From positions 8,089,501 through 8,153,500 of the forward strand of contig NC_092578.1 in the NCBI RefSeq assembly GCF_037975245.1: a stretch of DNA of 64,000 nucleotides, in the 5' to 3' direction. The notes beneath the pieces were generated by a model that saw only the letters and a program-made list of their open reading frames with translations, made no database searches and was not told where the DNA came from. Positions within the stretch are counted from its first letter, which is position 1. Each line of letters opens with the position of its first letter. The translations under genes and the position numbers were made by a program. Below, in pieces: positions 24,501 through 32,879 of the stretch. The DNA comes from Apostichopus japonicus (Eukaryota; Echinodermata; Holothuroidea; Aspidochirotida; Stichopodidae).

Positions 24501-26413
24501 CGACTCAAATGATGTAATGGTCTCAATAGTGCTTGAATATCTGGGAAAAACGAAGCCACATAATTAACTGCACCTACAAATCGTCTTACTGACTTAACAT
24601 TGTGTGGTTTCGGTGTGTTCCTGATTGCTGCACATCTGTCATGCAAAGGTTGGATACAAGCCTCACCTTCTGGGGTTATTGAGAGCAAATGTCCCATATA
24701 TCGGACTGAATTTTGAAAAATGCTACACTTTTTCGGAGAGATTTTCAATCCGTTGTCTATTAAAACCTTAAAAATTGCCTGTAGGTGTTGTTTGTGAGAT
24801 CGTTTGTCTGCACTGTACACAATAATATCGTCATGATGAGCAATACAGAACTGATTTGAATTTGGGATCGTTGCCAAAATATCATTAATTTGCGACTGAA
24901 AGATCGCTGGAGATAAATTCAATCCCTGTGGTAAGCGTTTATAATAATAATGCTTTCCTCCATGAAATGAAGCAATACCTGTATATTGTTGTGCATGAAC
25001 ACTAAGTGGCAGACAGAAGAATGCAGACTTCAAGTCAAGAACACCCAAAATTTTGGCTCCAGAGTACCCTATGGTACGGATAGTCTCGTTCAGTAATGGA
25101 AATGGGTGATTGAGACGTTTTATTCTACTGTTCAAGTAGCGAAAATCTGTGACAACCCTTTTGTCTTTTGTTCCCTTCTTTGGAATGAGGAAAACCGGTG
25201 AGGTATAAGACTGATGTCCTACCGCTAAGATTCCTAATCGCACTAATTTGTCAAGCTCACTGGCGACTATGACTTTGTCCTCATCTGAAAGTCTATAGGG
25301 ACGTATGTAAAACGGCTCATCATTAGTAAGCGTAATATCAGCCTCATAATTTGGACAGTGAGATAATTCACCATAAAGAGAAAATGCATCTCTATGTGAG
25401 TCTAGAAATTCATAAATGCTTTCTGTTTCTGAAGCATTCAGAATACTTTGTTCCAAATTAATGTTATCTCTCATGATTTCCTGTTCGGATTTGGAAACCA
25501 GGGGATCATCGGCTGTCAAATGTGGATAACGATGTAAATTATATCGTGTAATTGCATCACGATTCTCTTTAGAGTTTGAATTGGTTCGAAAAAGAGACGG
25601 TTTTTCGATGTCTCTCATGACATTTAGAAAATCCAGAGAATCAGTAGGTATGTCTTCTGTGACCGTAATGATATCTGCCAAATCTAAATGAGCCACTGTG
25701 CGAGAAGGATGCAGACAAAATTTCTGATTACCCATGTTCCTTAGTAGAATCTTTGTTCTACCTTTATGCATTTTCACTAACATTCGTGAAGGACACATAC
25801 GAGATATTAAAGGAAACGGTTTAATAACCATATCTGCATTTCGTGCATATAGTGGAAGACGTCCCTGTACAGTAATGTATCTTTGCTGACCTGGGAAAAT
25901 AACAAATCTCTGCACTGGCCTAAGGAAGACTTTGGCTTGTTTAATTCTAAAACAGTTTGTGGTAAAGTCCAAAGATCCATTCAATTCCTTCAGAGTTTGA
26001 CTACCTAATATTAAGTCAATACCTGTCAGGTTTGCAGCAATTAAAGCAGAAAGCTGAAATTCATGACCCTGAATTTTGACCTGAAATGTTATCGTGCTAT
26101 ACGCATGAATAAACTGACCATTACCCAACTTTAGGTTTACTACATCAACTGAGACTGGTTGTATAGAGGATAAATACTTTGAATTTTGCACTGTAGAAGA
26201 AGAAATGATAGAGCGTGTCGCTCCACTATCAAACAACAATGAAATTCCTTTACCATCATGTAAAGTACCTCTTACAAAATTACGTGTGTCCAGTTGAATA
26301 TCCACATTACGGTCGTTCCCTGTATATTTAGAACTAGGAATATTACTATTCTTCCAAATATTATTTGCTTTACGTTTCGATCTTCCTTTACTTGGTACTT
26401 TGTCTGGAGTCAC
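21539..26413 (-). CDS. pol: Gypsy pol polyprotein: protease, RT, RNase H, integrase
   Basis: 1,624 codons from a GTG to the stop; in fact the frame is open from 26476, directly after the gag stop, and no early ATG is present. Protease: LLFDSGATRS, with the active-site DSG at residues 62-64. RT: PVFLIPKKG, VVTDFRYLNSR, LDLKSAFFCLPL, RLPQGLNLSP, then AHHDDIIVY, where the usual Y-x-DD is HHDD (24827-24838). RNase H: VLYSDTSRVA and VLADYLSRAP. Integrase: an HHCC zinc region (HDDLLSNH ... CLRCQEF), then a DDE core with LDFKTMP, CIISDAAASLTG and SLQVERHIQ. The C-terminal part after about residue 1380 includes DRTHYLL, like the GPY/F-type tail. Expression most simply requires readthrough of the gag TAA. 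The frame is undamaged. Confidence 0.95.
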   Translation of the reverse strand: MTPDKVPSKGRSKRKANNIWKNSNIPSSKYTGNDRNVDIQLDTRNFVRGTLHDGKGISLLFDSGATRSIISSSTVQNSKYLSSIQPVSVDVVNLKLGNGQFIHAYSTITFQVKIQGHEFQLSALIAANLTGIDLILGSQTLKELNGSLDFTTNCFRIKQAKVFLRPVQRFVIFPGQQRYITVQGRLPLYARNADMVIKPFPLISRMCPSRMLVKMHKGRTKILLRNMGNQKFCLHPSRTVAHLDLADIITVTEDIPTDSLDFLNVMRDIEKPSLFRTNSNSKENRDAITRYNLHRYPHLTADDPLVSKSEQEIMRDNINLEQSILNASETESIYEFLDSHRDAFSLYGELSHCPNYEADITLTNDEPFYIRPYRLSDEDKVIVASELDKLVRLGILAVGHQSYTSPVFLIPKKGTKDKRVVTDFRYLNSRIKRLNHPFPLLNETIRTIGYSGAKILGVLDLKSAFFCLPLSVHAQQYTGIASFHGGKHYYYKRLPQGLNLSPAIFQSQINDILATIPNSNQFCIAHHDDIIVYSADKRSHKQHLQAIFKVLIDNGLKISPKKCSIFQNSVRYMGHLLSITPEGEACIQPLHDRCAAIRNTPKPHNVKSVRRFVGAVNYVASFFPDIQALLRPLHHLSRKRKVFKWTEEHQYAFQSIKELLCNPPILHMPQKYGRFVLYSDTSRVATGSYLTQRVNGKENIIAYYSKILPPACQRYSVTELEMMGLFINVTAFKHLLQNVEFEAYVDHSAIVELFKSKQEPATSRLRKLLFKLSEYTFQVGYKKGSELVLADYLSRAPQEFHSEIDQVAQEVNSYEDFSTLPKETFNPIMTRSMARSMGVKVPDLFPNKVTKESKQDSPAKESTNRVERTSIPKATHSNDHATQRPQCDSQKRTTPVVSNDKRETYIERPIITMPSENRHTYSPDMLVVPNFTSVSQPTEPRLVDQNRHRVQEVIREPPPELFVQPKPVITNIDHLVTGHIPKQKELNKVMKAIQGKLIKNYDLPFDVKELQIQQQTCPYYKPIYDFLAHDIIPSNVKHARTVRSQAEDYLLCNSLLFRIFLHETNDAKMTLQLVVPETMVEQIISRYHDDLLSNHQGVMRTYLTIRQHFYLRNMFQRISNYIQACLRCQEFRKKPDKLRQYHARIPDSYRPFDRLSLDFKTMPTTATGFKHLMVVCDEITRFVVCVSLKTLDAETICEALLQRVVTTFGPPSCIISDAAASLTGKLVELLSKALGIEQKFISVNNHGSLQVERHIQTLSNFLKVNLNQFGTDWVRFVPTSAYAYNTFSSPQLGSYSPFELAFGRKPPNLTNLSFNPMAGLSQSHGEYAALLKKRFDHLSRVMLVLQKKQQDAQNVKISAKLDKGAIYSTGQLVYLYKPTSSSLTANSRKIAAEWCGPLVIHQVLDRTHYLLATLKGEILSDVFNYNRLKPCFVRASSETKNITNIQKLRNVLKTKGSSSEKVARMRNVLSSNTSNAENVNVMQDAHIEFHDEFGNILPGVTSDHIMCLMTTKPMNVASFLENRAHNEGLALPYPSMRDSILRQKKVFANAPQGDMKVQRARYKLGELQVLVTYQTPCFPTGFKSHDFWWDVGKYSNTGEIMNFFHEKGLNITGNPGRMLQTLYG

Positions 26414-26476
26414 TGTATGATGAGTGCAATCATAAGTGCTCCCTACTGAAAATTCTGTGTTGGTACTCTGTTTACC

Positions 26477-26479
26477 TTA
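26477..26479 (-). promoter_or_regulatory. Single in-frame TAA between gag and pol, candidate readthrough site
   Basis: On the minus strand the context is GGA GGC TAA GGT AAA. gag and pol share one frame and the frame is open on both sides, so pol has no other obvious start. A point mutation of a formerly fused gag-pol ORF is the alternative. Confidence 0.6.
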
Positions 26480-27394
26480 GCCTCCCATTTCATGGCTTAG
26501 GCAAATTTGGCAATATTGTGCAAAATGACCTCGATTTTGGCAGTAGTAACATGTGATTGAAGGATTAAAATATGGTAACCTTCTCCTGTTATCATTCCGA
26601 CCTGTCCTAGGACCACGAGAATCACGAGAACTATATCTTTGCCTCATATCTTTTGGATTGTCTTGCGATTCTGACCTACGTGACTGATCAAATTTGGTCT
26701 CTAATTCCTGAATTTTGGTACACAACTCGTGTATCTCAGAAGATGCAGAAATAGTAGGAGTCTGAACAGAAGACGCTTTGTCGTGCATTGCCATAAATAG
26801 TTCGGAAGAAGCTGTGGGTTGACTTTGGATTTTTAAGTCAAAATAACATTGTACTTTCATGACCAAGTCTGCAATTGTTGCTTTTGGTGATGCAGACATT
26901 AACACTGCTGAGCGGCATTGCAAAGGCAGGGTCGAGATGAATTTATCTTTAATTTGATCATCGCCATAACTTAAATGTGCTGCAGCTTTTGAAATTTTGG
27001 CCAAATGAGCTTGAGCTGTATCACCTGGCGTATAGCTTAATGCGTGAAATGCCTGTGATTTAGCGTAAGAAGAAGTCCCTGGACTGAAACGAGCAAGGAA
27101 TTGCTTGCGCATATCAGCAATAGTTGAAAATTTTTTGTTTTCAATCCAGAGTCTGGCTTGGCCTTTAAGTGTTCGCTTAAATATGCGACATATTTCATTA
27201 AATTCTTCCTCTACAGGGGTGGTTTGGGACGGCAATTTATGCACCTCCAAATAATCTCCAAATCCCAAATAATGAGCTTCGGCTAAATCTGCATCAATTA
27301 CATCGCCCTGAAATCGTGATGGCAAAAAATCAGTGGGCCTATGTTTCTGCATAACATTAACAGAGGTCGAAGTTTCCTGTTTACTGACGGACAT
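26480..27394 (-). CDS. gag: Gypsy gag with CCHC zinc knuckle
   Basis: 305 residues from MSVSKQETS; the stop codon is at 26477-26479. The central part contains FKRTLKGQARLWIENKKFSTIADMRKQF-like helices typical of the Ty3/Gypsy capsid. A basic Arg/Ser/Asp region follows, then a knuckle C-x2-C-x4-H-x4-C (CYYCQNRGHFAQYC) for RNA packaging near the C-terminus. The product would assemble the virus-like particle in the cytoplasm. No frameshift is present. Confidence 0.92.
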
Positions 27395-28042
27395 TATGCC
27401 GCATACAATTAGGCTAGTTACGAGTATACAACATGAGCCTATACTAAATTGAACACACTATCGACCGCAATACAAATAACAAACATGCAATACATGGACA
27501 CGATTAAAATTACTTATCGGTACACTCTGATCTCAAATAGGGGTTGGGATACAAATTGGCATGATTTCACTCACCCTTAAGTTTAACTAAGAACTGGTAG
27601 TGGAACTGCAAACGATGATTGAAGTCCCTCGGTTAGCAGTAGTAGTAGTAGTAGCAGCAGGTAGTAGCAGGTAGGCCTACATCTCGTAAGAACTTCAGAT
27701 TCGTTCGCCGTTAACATCGGGTAGAGTCTAGGCTTAGATCGCGAAAATGTTCAGTTCTGATGTTTAGAGCTGTAGTATTCTACGTACTAGTTGCGCGAAT
27801 GTTCAAACGCGAACTGCATGCTGGGTTGATTAACGTTAGTGTACAGATCAGTGGTTCCGGTGTACAGACTTAGGCTAGTGAAGGCTGACTTCCCTCGTAG
27901 AGTGTGTATGTTAGGCTAGGCCGTGAACATGCGTTGTATACCTCGTTAGGTCTTCGGGCCAAAAAAAAAATCACCTGTTCGTTATTGAACGTAACGAACG
28001 AAATTTGTGAAAAGTTCCGCTACCGTTTTGTTCCTGAAGAAA
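27395..28042 (-). other. 5' leader of the Gypsy element
   Basis: About 650 bp between the 5' LTR and the gag start, with an AGTAGTAGTAGCAGCAGG trinucleotide stretch near 27640-27670. No ORF of note; it would hold the packaging signal. Confidence 0.65.
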
Positions 28043-28059
28043 GCAACCGACCTCCACCA
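28043..28059 (-). promoter_or_regulatory. Primer-binding-site candidate of the Gypsy element
   Basis: On the minus strand the bases directly after the 5' LTR read TGGTGGAGGTCGGTTGC. They begin with the TGG that pairs with tRNA CCA. I could not match the rest to a particular tRNA from memory. Confidence 0.65.
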
Positions 28060-28836
28060 TGTAATATTGTGACGAGCCCGCTTCCTCCGATAGTAAAACT
28101 ATATCGGGACTCGCGATAGAAAGGTACTGAGATATCTTGATGCCGTATTTATGCTTCTTCAGGAGATGTCTCGAACGGGCGAAAACAATGAGTTCACAGA
28201 AAAACAATTTGACAAGATCGGATTTGATTAGTGATTCGGTATAATTTCTTCTCTGTCGATTCTCTTTACAAATAAAACTAAAATACAATGATTTGACTTG
28301 ACTTGACTCCGTCAATTAAACAATTAAAAGGAGTGATGAAATAGTAACGAAGCAATGACGAAGCAACGAACTGATCACGGAGCGCTGACGGAGTGATAAA
28401 TTTCTGACCAAGTCATAAACTTTGCTGACGGAGTACTCAAACTTTCATGACCTCCTTTTACTTTTATACCTTACTTCTACAAAATCCCTCTGCGCACAAT
28501 CAGTAGGCAGCCAATAACCTGACCATCCTGTATTAGCTTAATGATATAAAAATAAGTGCACTGGCACTGATCTGCCCTGATTGGTTGGGAGTTTGGAAGT
28601 CCATCCCCCTTTCTATGGAAACTTCCATACCACGTGAGAGAACCTTCTCGAATGTTCCACAGACATAATGGAATCTATTTTGGGAAAAGGCCCTGTACCA
28701 AGATTCAATAAGATAGTTAAAAACTTCTCGTGGGAAAACTGAATCCATGACCTAGATAAATACATAAGAGGCCTGTAAGGTGTCTCGATGGAGTGTTTCG
28801 GTAACATCAAAGAGATGGTATTACTATTTCATAACA
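28060..28836 (-). repeat. 5' LTR of the Gypsy element
   Basis: 777 bp, matching 19507-20283. A minus-strand TATAAA at 28463-28468 is a reasonable core promoter position for the element transcript. Confidence 0.95.
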
Positions 28837-30060
28837 CAACGTTGATAGTTTTCCAATAGAATCTAGACATAGTCTGTTGTCTGGTTTATCTATGCAAAGA
28901 TGAACACCTTCAAAGAGATAAGAAAATTCATGATCAAGGAGATATAATGTTTTTTTGCCCATCCCCCCCCCCCAAAAAAAAACAACAAACAAACACACAC
29001 AAATATATGGGCTGCAGGATTGGTAGTTCTAGCTGAAGTGCCTTAAAATTGAATTACAACTCTATATCGGTGGTTGAAATGGAATATTCCCATTATTGTA
29101 CATATTGCATGGCCACAATTTGGGGTCTATAGATATTTAAGGAGTTTTCTTCTGCAGTGAGGTTTGGCATGTAGAGAATATGCCACACCTAAAAAAGTAC
29201 TATCAGGCCTTCAATATCTGTTCTTACCAACCAAAATTAATGAACGTGAATTTGTTATGTACAGTATTAGTGCCACTTTCCTCTAGAAGTAGGCTAGGCT
29301 ATATGCTATAGTCCAATAATAGCATTTTATAGTGTCCCATGCATGCAAACCAGACTAGCTCTGTAAGCGTTAGTGATCTGTTGTTATCTTTTATGATAGG
29401 CAGGGCGATAAAGGGTAGAAATTTATAATAATTTTCACAAAAATTTGTTAAGACAATTGGGTAAACAAAACGAAAAGAAATAGGCCCTAACAACTTTGTT
29501 CATGCACTTACAACTTTGCTCAAGCATACAACTGATTATAATGTTGCATAAGCAATTGCTTGACTTTTGCGAATGAGTTTTTACAACTATAACCAAACGT
29601 GGTAAAAGAATATCATGATTTGTGCACCAATCGGTCCTAGAGGCCTGGTTATAGTTTAACTGTGGAATGGCCGTTCGCCATTTAACAACCAATACCATAT
29701 TGTGTATCCTATACTGTAAGTTACAGACATTACCTTATAGATGTCACTAGTCAGTATGAGCTGCCTCGATTTGGGCGAGTTGAGAAGCCCTAGATACCAA
29801 AACTTTCCTTTATTTTCGGTATGCAAGAGTTCCATTTTCAGCCAGTCTGAAAGACTGACTTTGTCTCCGTAAGATCCTTCTCTGTTTTATTCTTGTAAAC
29901 CCACTTGGATAGCTCTCATCTCTTAGAATATCTGCAATTTGTCTCACGTTTTCTGTTAGCTTTTCCATTTTTAGTTGTCGCACGAGTTTACTGCTAAATA
30001 TACGGAAGCCGAAATACGACAGTTTGCTAATAATACGGATACTGCCAGAGTCCATTACTA
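28837..30060. other. No recognised gene
   Basis: Begins with the CAAC target duplicate, then AT-rich sequence with a C/A homopolymer run at 28965-28983. No conserved motifs seen. Confidence 0.55.
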
Positions 30061-30099
30061 ATTAAATTTTTGCTACTCGAACGTACATGCTAATGCGGA

Positions 30100-30330
30100 C
30101 GTAGTGTTCAGGGGGACACAATTTACAACCAAATACGCGACCAACAAATAATGTCCCCCCTCGTTTCATCATAGCATAAACTGTCCTGGGAGACAGTCTG
30201 TACCAACTGGCATTGTACAAAAGGTCCGGGAGACTAAATGTACTGGTAAATTCAGTATAAACTGTCCCAGTGGGACTGGGACAGTTTATACTCAATATGG
30301 AATATTTGCGACAGTTTGTACTGCTACACC
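30100..30330. repeat. GTCC/GGAC palindromic repeat, second copy
   Basis: Contains a perfect 16-bp inverted repeat, AGTATAAACTGTCCCA at 30254-30269 and its complement at 30277-30292, with a 7-nt loop. Smaller GTCC...GGAC words surround it, in the style of 7340-7520. Confidence 0.65.
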
Positions 30331-30480
30331 GGCAGTAAGAACCAACTTCCGCAGCCAGCAATAAACTGATACTCAAGTTACACAAACTAGAGACATCCTA
30401 GCTGAAACATTACGTAAGAAACATTTTATAACGGTAAATAGAAAATACGTTCACACGAGAAAATTAGGTTGTTTTCTCGT

Positions 30481-30483
<3 letters not shown>

Positions 30484-30574
<91 letters not shown>
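30484..30574. repeat. (TA)n microsatellite, left flank of the hAT-like element
   Basis: About 45 uninterrupted AT units, ending exactly at the CAGGGTTCTGCC terminus. Confidence 0.97.
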
Positions 30575-30577
<3 letters not shown>

Positions 30578-30896
30578 GGTTCTGCCCAGGGTGGAATGAG
30601 TGCCGGCAGGCTATCTAAGCGGAGCGCCACCATCAGTTGGCGCGGAGTGTACAAGAAAATGTTGGGTTTTGGAAACCCCCCAGATGGCCGGAAACGGCCC
30701 TTCCCGAGTATTCTCAGCCACATGTAGACAGCTTTGAAATGAGATCTCATGTCTGGAAATTTTTCATAATTAATGAAAAAAGTTAGGACAAATATCTGGA
30801 GCACCAGAGTACAGACCAGCCGGTGGTGCCTATTAAGTATACTAAAAAGCAATAGCAATGCACCGTGCATGTGGCTGACTAGTTCGTGTAGCCGTC

Positions 30897-31791
30897 ACGT
30901 ATATGGTAGGCCATACGGGAAATAATTGCTGATTTAATGTCCGTACGAATTAAAATGATTACCGGTATTAATTCTATTTAATACCGGCATTAATTCTCAG
31001 CCAATCACCATGCAGCTTCATATGCCAGTATTATATATAATTAATACGGGCATTAAATATAATTAATACGGGTATTAAATATAATTAATACGGGTATTAA
31101 ATAGAATTAATACGGGCATTAAATAGACCAATCACATCAGCGATTTTTTTTACCACGCTCTGAGATATAGTGTTAATCCCCCAGCCTGAAAGCAGCGTAG
31201 TTGTAGCTAGCAAGCAAGGTACAACATACAACGCAATGGCACGCATGACAGACAAAGAACATTTTTTGCATGATTTTCGTCGAGAAGCGAACGATACTTG
31301 TAGGTTATTGACAAATGTTGACCCCCAATCCCAGTCCGATGTTTTACCATTTCGCAATGCTTTGAACCGTCTAATTTGTTCTTATTTGAAGAGCAAAATA
31401 GTGCGGTGAACGTAAGTTGTAGGTTGGCGCGGCGATCAGATCAGATGAACAAGGGAGAATCCTGCTGATGTGATTGGTCTATTTAATACCCGTATTAATT
31501 CTATTTAATACCCGTATTAATTCTATTTAATACCCGTATTAATTCTATTTAATTCCCGCATTAATTCTATTTAATGCGCGTATTAATTCTATTAATGCCC
31601 GTATTAATTCGGTATTAAATACGATTAATGGACCGCATAAATAAGCATCGAGATGCGCTCACTTGATTGGACGATTTATGTGGTACATAATTCGTATTTA
31701 TGTGGTACATAATTCGGATATATGTCGGACATTCAGCAATTATGTCGGACATAATTCAGAAATTATTTCCCATGCGGCCTACCATACACGT
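30897..31791. mobile_element. Nested foldback element with (A/T)TTAATACGGG minisatellite arms
   Basis: Outer ends pair: TATGGTAGGCC followed by a GGGAAATAATT block near 30900-30935, and its complement near 31755-31790. Inside, both arms hold inverted arrays of a ~22-bp unit containing TTAATACGGGTATTAAAT (31030-31125 and 31483-31605). The arms end in TAGACCAATCACATCAGC and its complement (to ~31141, and from ~31465). About 320 bp of unrelated sequence forms the loop. GTCAC at 30894-30898 and 31795-31799 may be a target duplication. Confidence 0.6.
31236..31409 (+). CDS. Small ORF in the loop of the foldback element, 57 aa
   Basis: ATG at 31236, stop TGA at 31407-31409. The product is charged and helix-prone (MARMTDKEHFLHDFRREAND ... 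LNRLICSYLKSKIVR) with no motif I recognise. An in-frame open stretch reaches back to 31170. A GTAAGT donor-like site follows the stop within ten bases. It could be a captured host exon or chance; position between the inverted arms is the main reason to note it. Confidence 0.3.
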   Translation: MARMTDKEHFLHDFRREANDTCRLLTNVDPQSQSDVLPFRNALNRLICSYLKSKIVR

Positions 31792-31887
31792 ATAGTCACT
31801 ACGAGGCGGAGTGCGCTGGTCGTGACTAATGCAATATGATGTAAATTCACCCGCTACGAAGGTTAACGGCCGTATGTGTACTAGCTA

Positions 31888-32205
31888 CAATCTTCGACAA
31901 AAATAGATTGGACACCCCACTCCCCGTATCAATGTTGCAGTTTCTGAGCGCTTTTGGCTACAACATTGAACGGGGGGAAGGGGGTGCGCTTAAGCCAATA
32001 TCGCTCGTTGTTGCTCATACTGTCCCATCATTTTTGTCGAGGATTCAATCTTCGACAAAAATAGATGGGACACCCCACTCCCCGTATCAATGTTGCAGTT
32101 TCTGAGCGCTTTCGGCTACAACATTGAACGGGGGGAAGGGGGTGCGCTTAAGCCAATATCGCTCGTTGTTGCTCATACTGTCCCATCATTTTTGTCGAGG
32201 ATTGT
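31888..32205. repeat. Two tandem copies of a 158-bp hairpin repeat
   Basis: The second copy (about 32046-32203) follows the first (about 31888-32045) directly, with very few differences. Each copy begins TCTTCGACAAAAATAGAT and ends CATTTTTGTCGAGGAT, an imperfect terminal inverted repeat. Each also holds an internal palindrome around CCCCGT...ACGGGG. Likely a miniature foldback element that duplicated in tandem. Confidence 0.8.
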
Positions 32206-32567
32206 AGCTGGATAGTCCCTGTGTCTCGCGCGATAAAAATAGATATAAATGAAACTATCAAAAGTACGATCGGGAGTTGGAAACGGAAAACAGTCATTGG
32301 TCTGGAATGCGGAACTCTGGTAATTTTTACTAAGTATGACACTGTGATGTGTTGGATATTTTGTAATTTGAACAGTTATGAACTGGATTTCCCCTAGTCT
32401 CAAAGAGATTGTTTCTGTACGTTCGACCCTCCGGCTATGGAGCTGTTTTTTTGGAGTTCCTATCGAAAATAAGTGCCGGTCGGAAAAGTCATTCAGGCAG
32501 ATTGTGGCGGTCGGAAATTCAGCGTGCTGGTCGGGCCCGACCGGCGCCGACCGGCAGCGGCAGAACC

Positions 32568-32570
<3 letters not shown>

Positions 32571-32631
<61 letters not shown>
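32571..32631. repeat. (TA)n microsatellite, right flank of the hAT-like element
   Basis: About 30 AT units starting directly after the ...ACCCTG terminus. Together with 30484-30574 this looks like one tract split by the insertion. Confidence 0.97.
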
Positions 32632-32633
<2 letters not shown>

Positions 32634-32751
32634 AATAACAGAAAAACTGTTAAACAACTATGCTGCATTTAGAGAAAGGCTGGATCTCGAGTGAGATACA
32701 ATAATTAAATTAGGTACGTGATTGGAAGTAAAACAGCCAATGTTTGGTTTT

Positions 32752-32790
32752 TGCAGAGCTTTCGAGCAAAACTAGCTCTTCTTCAGTGCA
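32752..32790 (-). ncRNA. Hammerhead ribozyme motif of Penelope-like element 1
   Basis: On the minus strand: TGCA (stem I), CTGAAGA (core CUGANGA), a stem II with GAGC/GCTC arms, GAAA (core), a 2-bp stem III (AG/CT), C (cleavage position), then TGCA (stem I). This is the minimal type I hammerhead layout known from Penelope-like elements. All core bases are present; activity is not shown. Confidence 0.75.
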
Positions 32791-32879
32791 TCATCACCGA
32801 AAGTGACAAGGAGTAGCAGGAATTGAAACTATTTTATAGAAAAGATTGTCGGCATGGTTGTAAAGTCAAAGCGACTTAC

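Larger units (their letters stand above)
19507..28836 (-). mobile_element. Apparently complete Gypsy-type LTR retrotransposon, 9,330 bp
   Basis: Two 777-bp LTRs (19507-20283 and 28060-28836), identical as far as I can read, begin TG and end CA. The direct repeat CAAC flanks the element (19503-19506 and 28837-28840), a 4-bp target duplication. Inside, on the minus strand, are gag (27394-26477) and pol (26476-21539, same frame after a TAA), in the order protease, RT, RNase H, integrase, which is Gypsy order. There is no env ORF. A TGG-starting primer-binding candidate and a purine tract lie against the LTRs. Near-identical LTRs imply recent insertion. Confidence 0.95.
30575..32570. mobile_element. 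hAT-like non-autonomous element inserted in (TA)n, 1,996 bp
   Basis: Left end CAGGGTTCTGCC (30575-30586) is matched inverted by GGCAGAACCCTG (32559-32570). CAGGG ends are typical of hAT elements. Both flanks are (AT)n, so an 8-bp duplication such as ATATATAT is expected but cannot be proven. The left subterminal ~110 bp (30612-30718) matches, inverted, 55769-55870 of the confirmed hAT MITE. It contains further nested repeats but no transposase. Confidence 0.75.

Noticed and set aside
21539-28836. env-like third gene in the Gypsy element
   Set aside because: The 1.24 kb between pol and the 3' LTR has no long frame, signal peptide or membrane anchor.
30062-30385. 107-aa ORF at the GTCC/GGAC repeat
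   Set aside because: Its frame runs through the perfect hairpin and it has no homologous motif; it is most likely repeat-derived.
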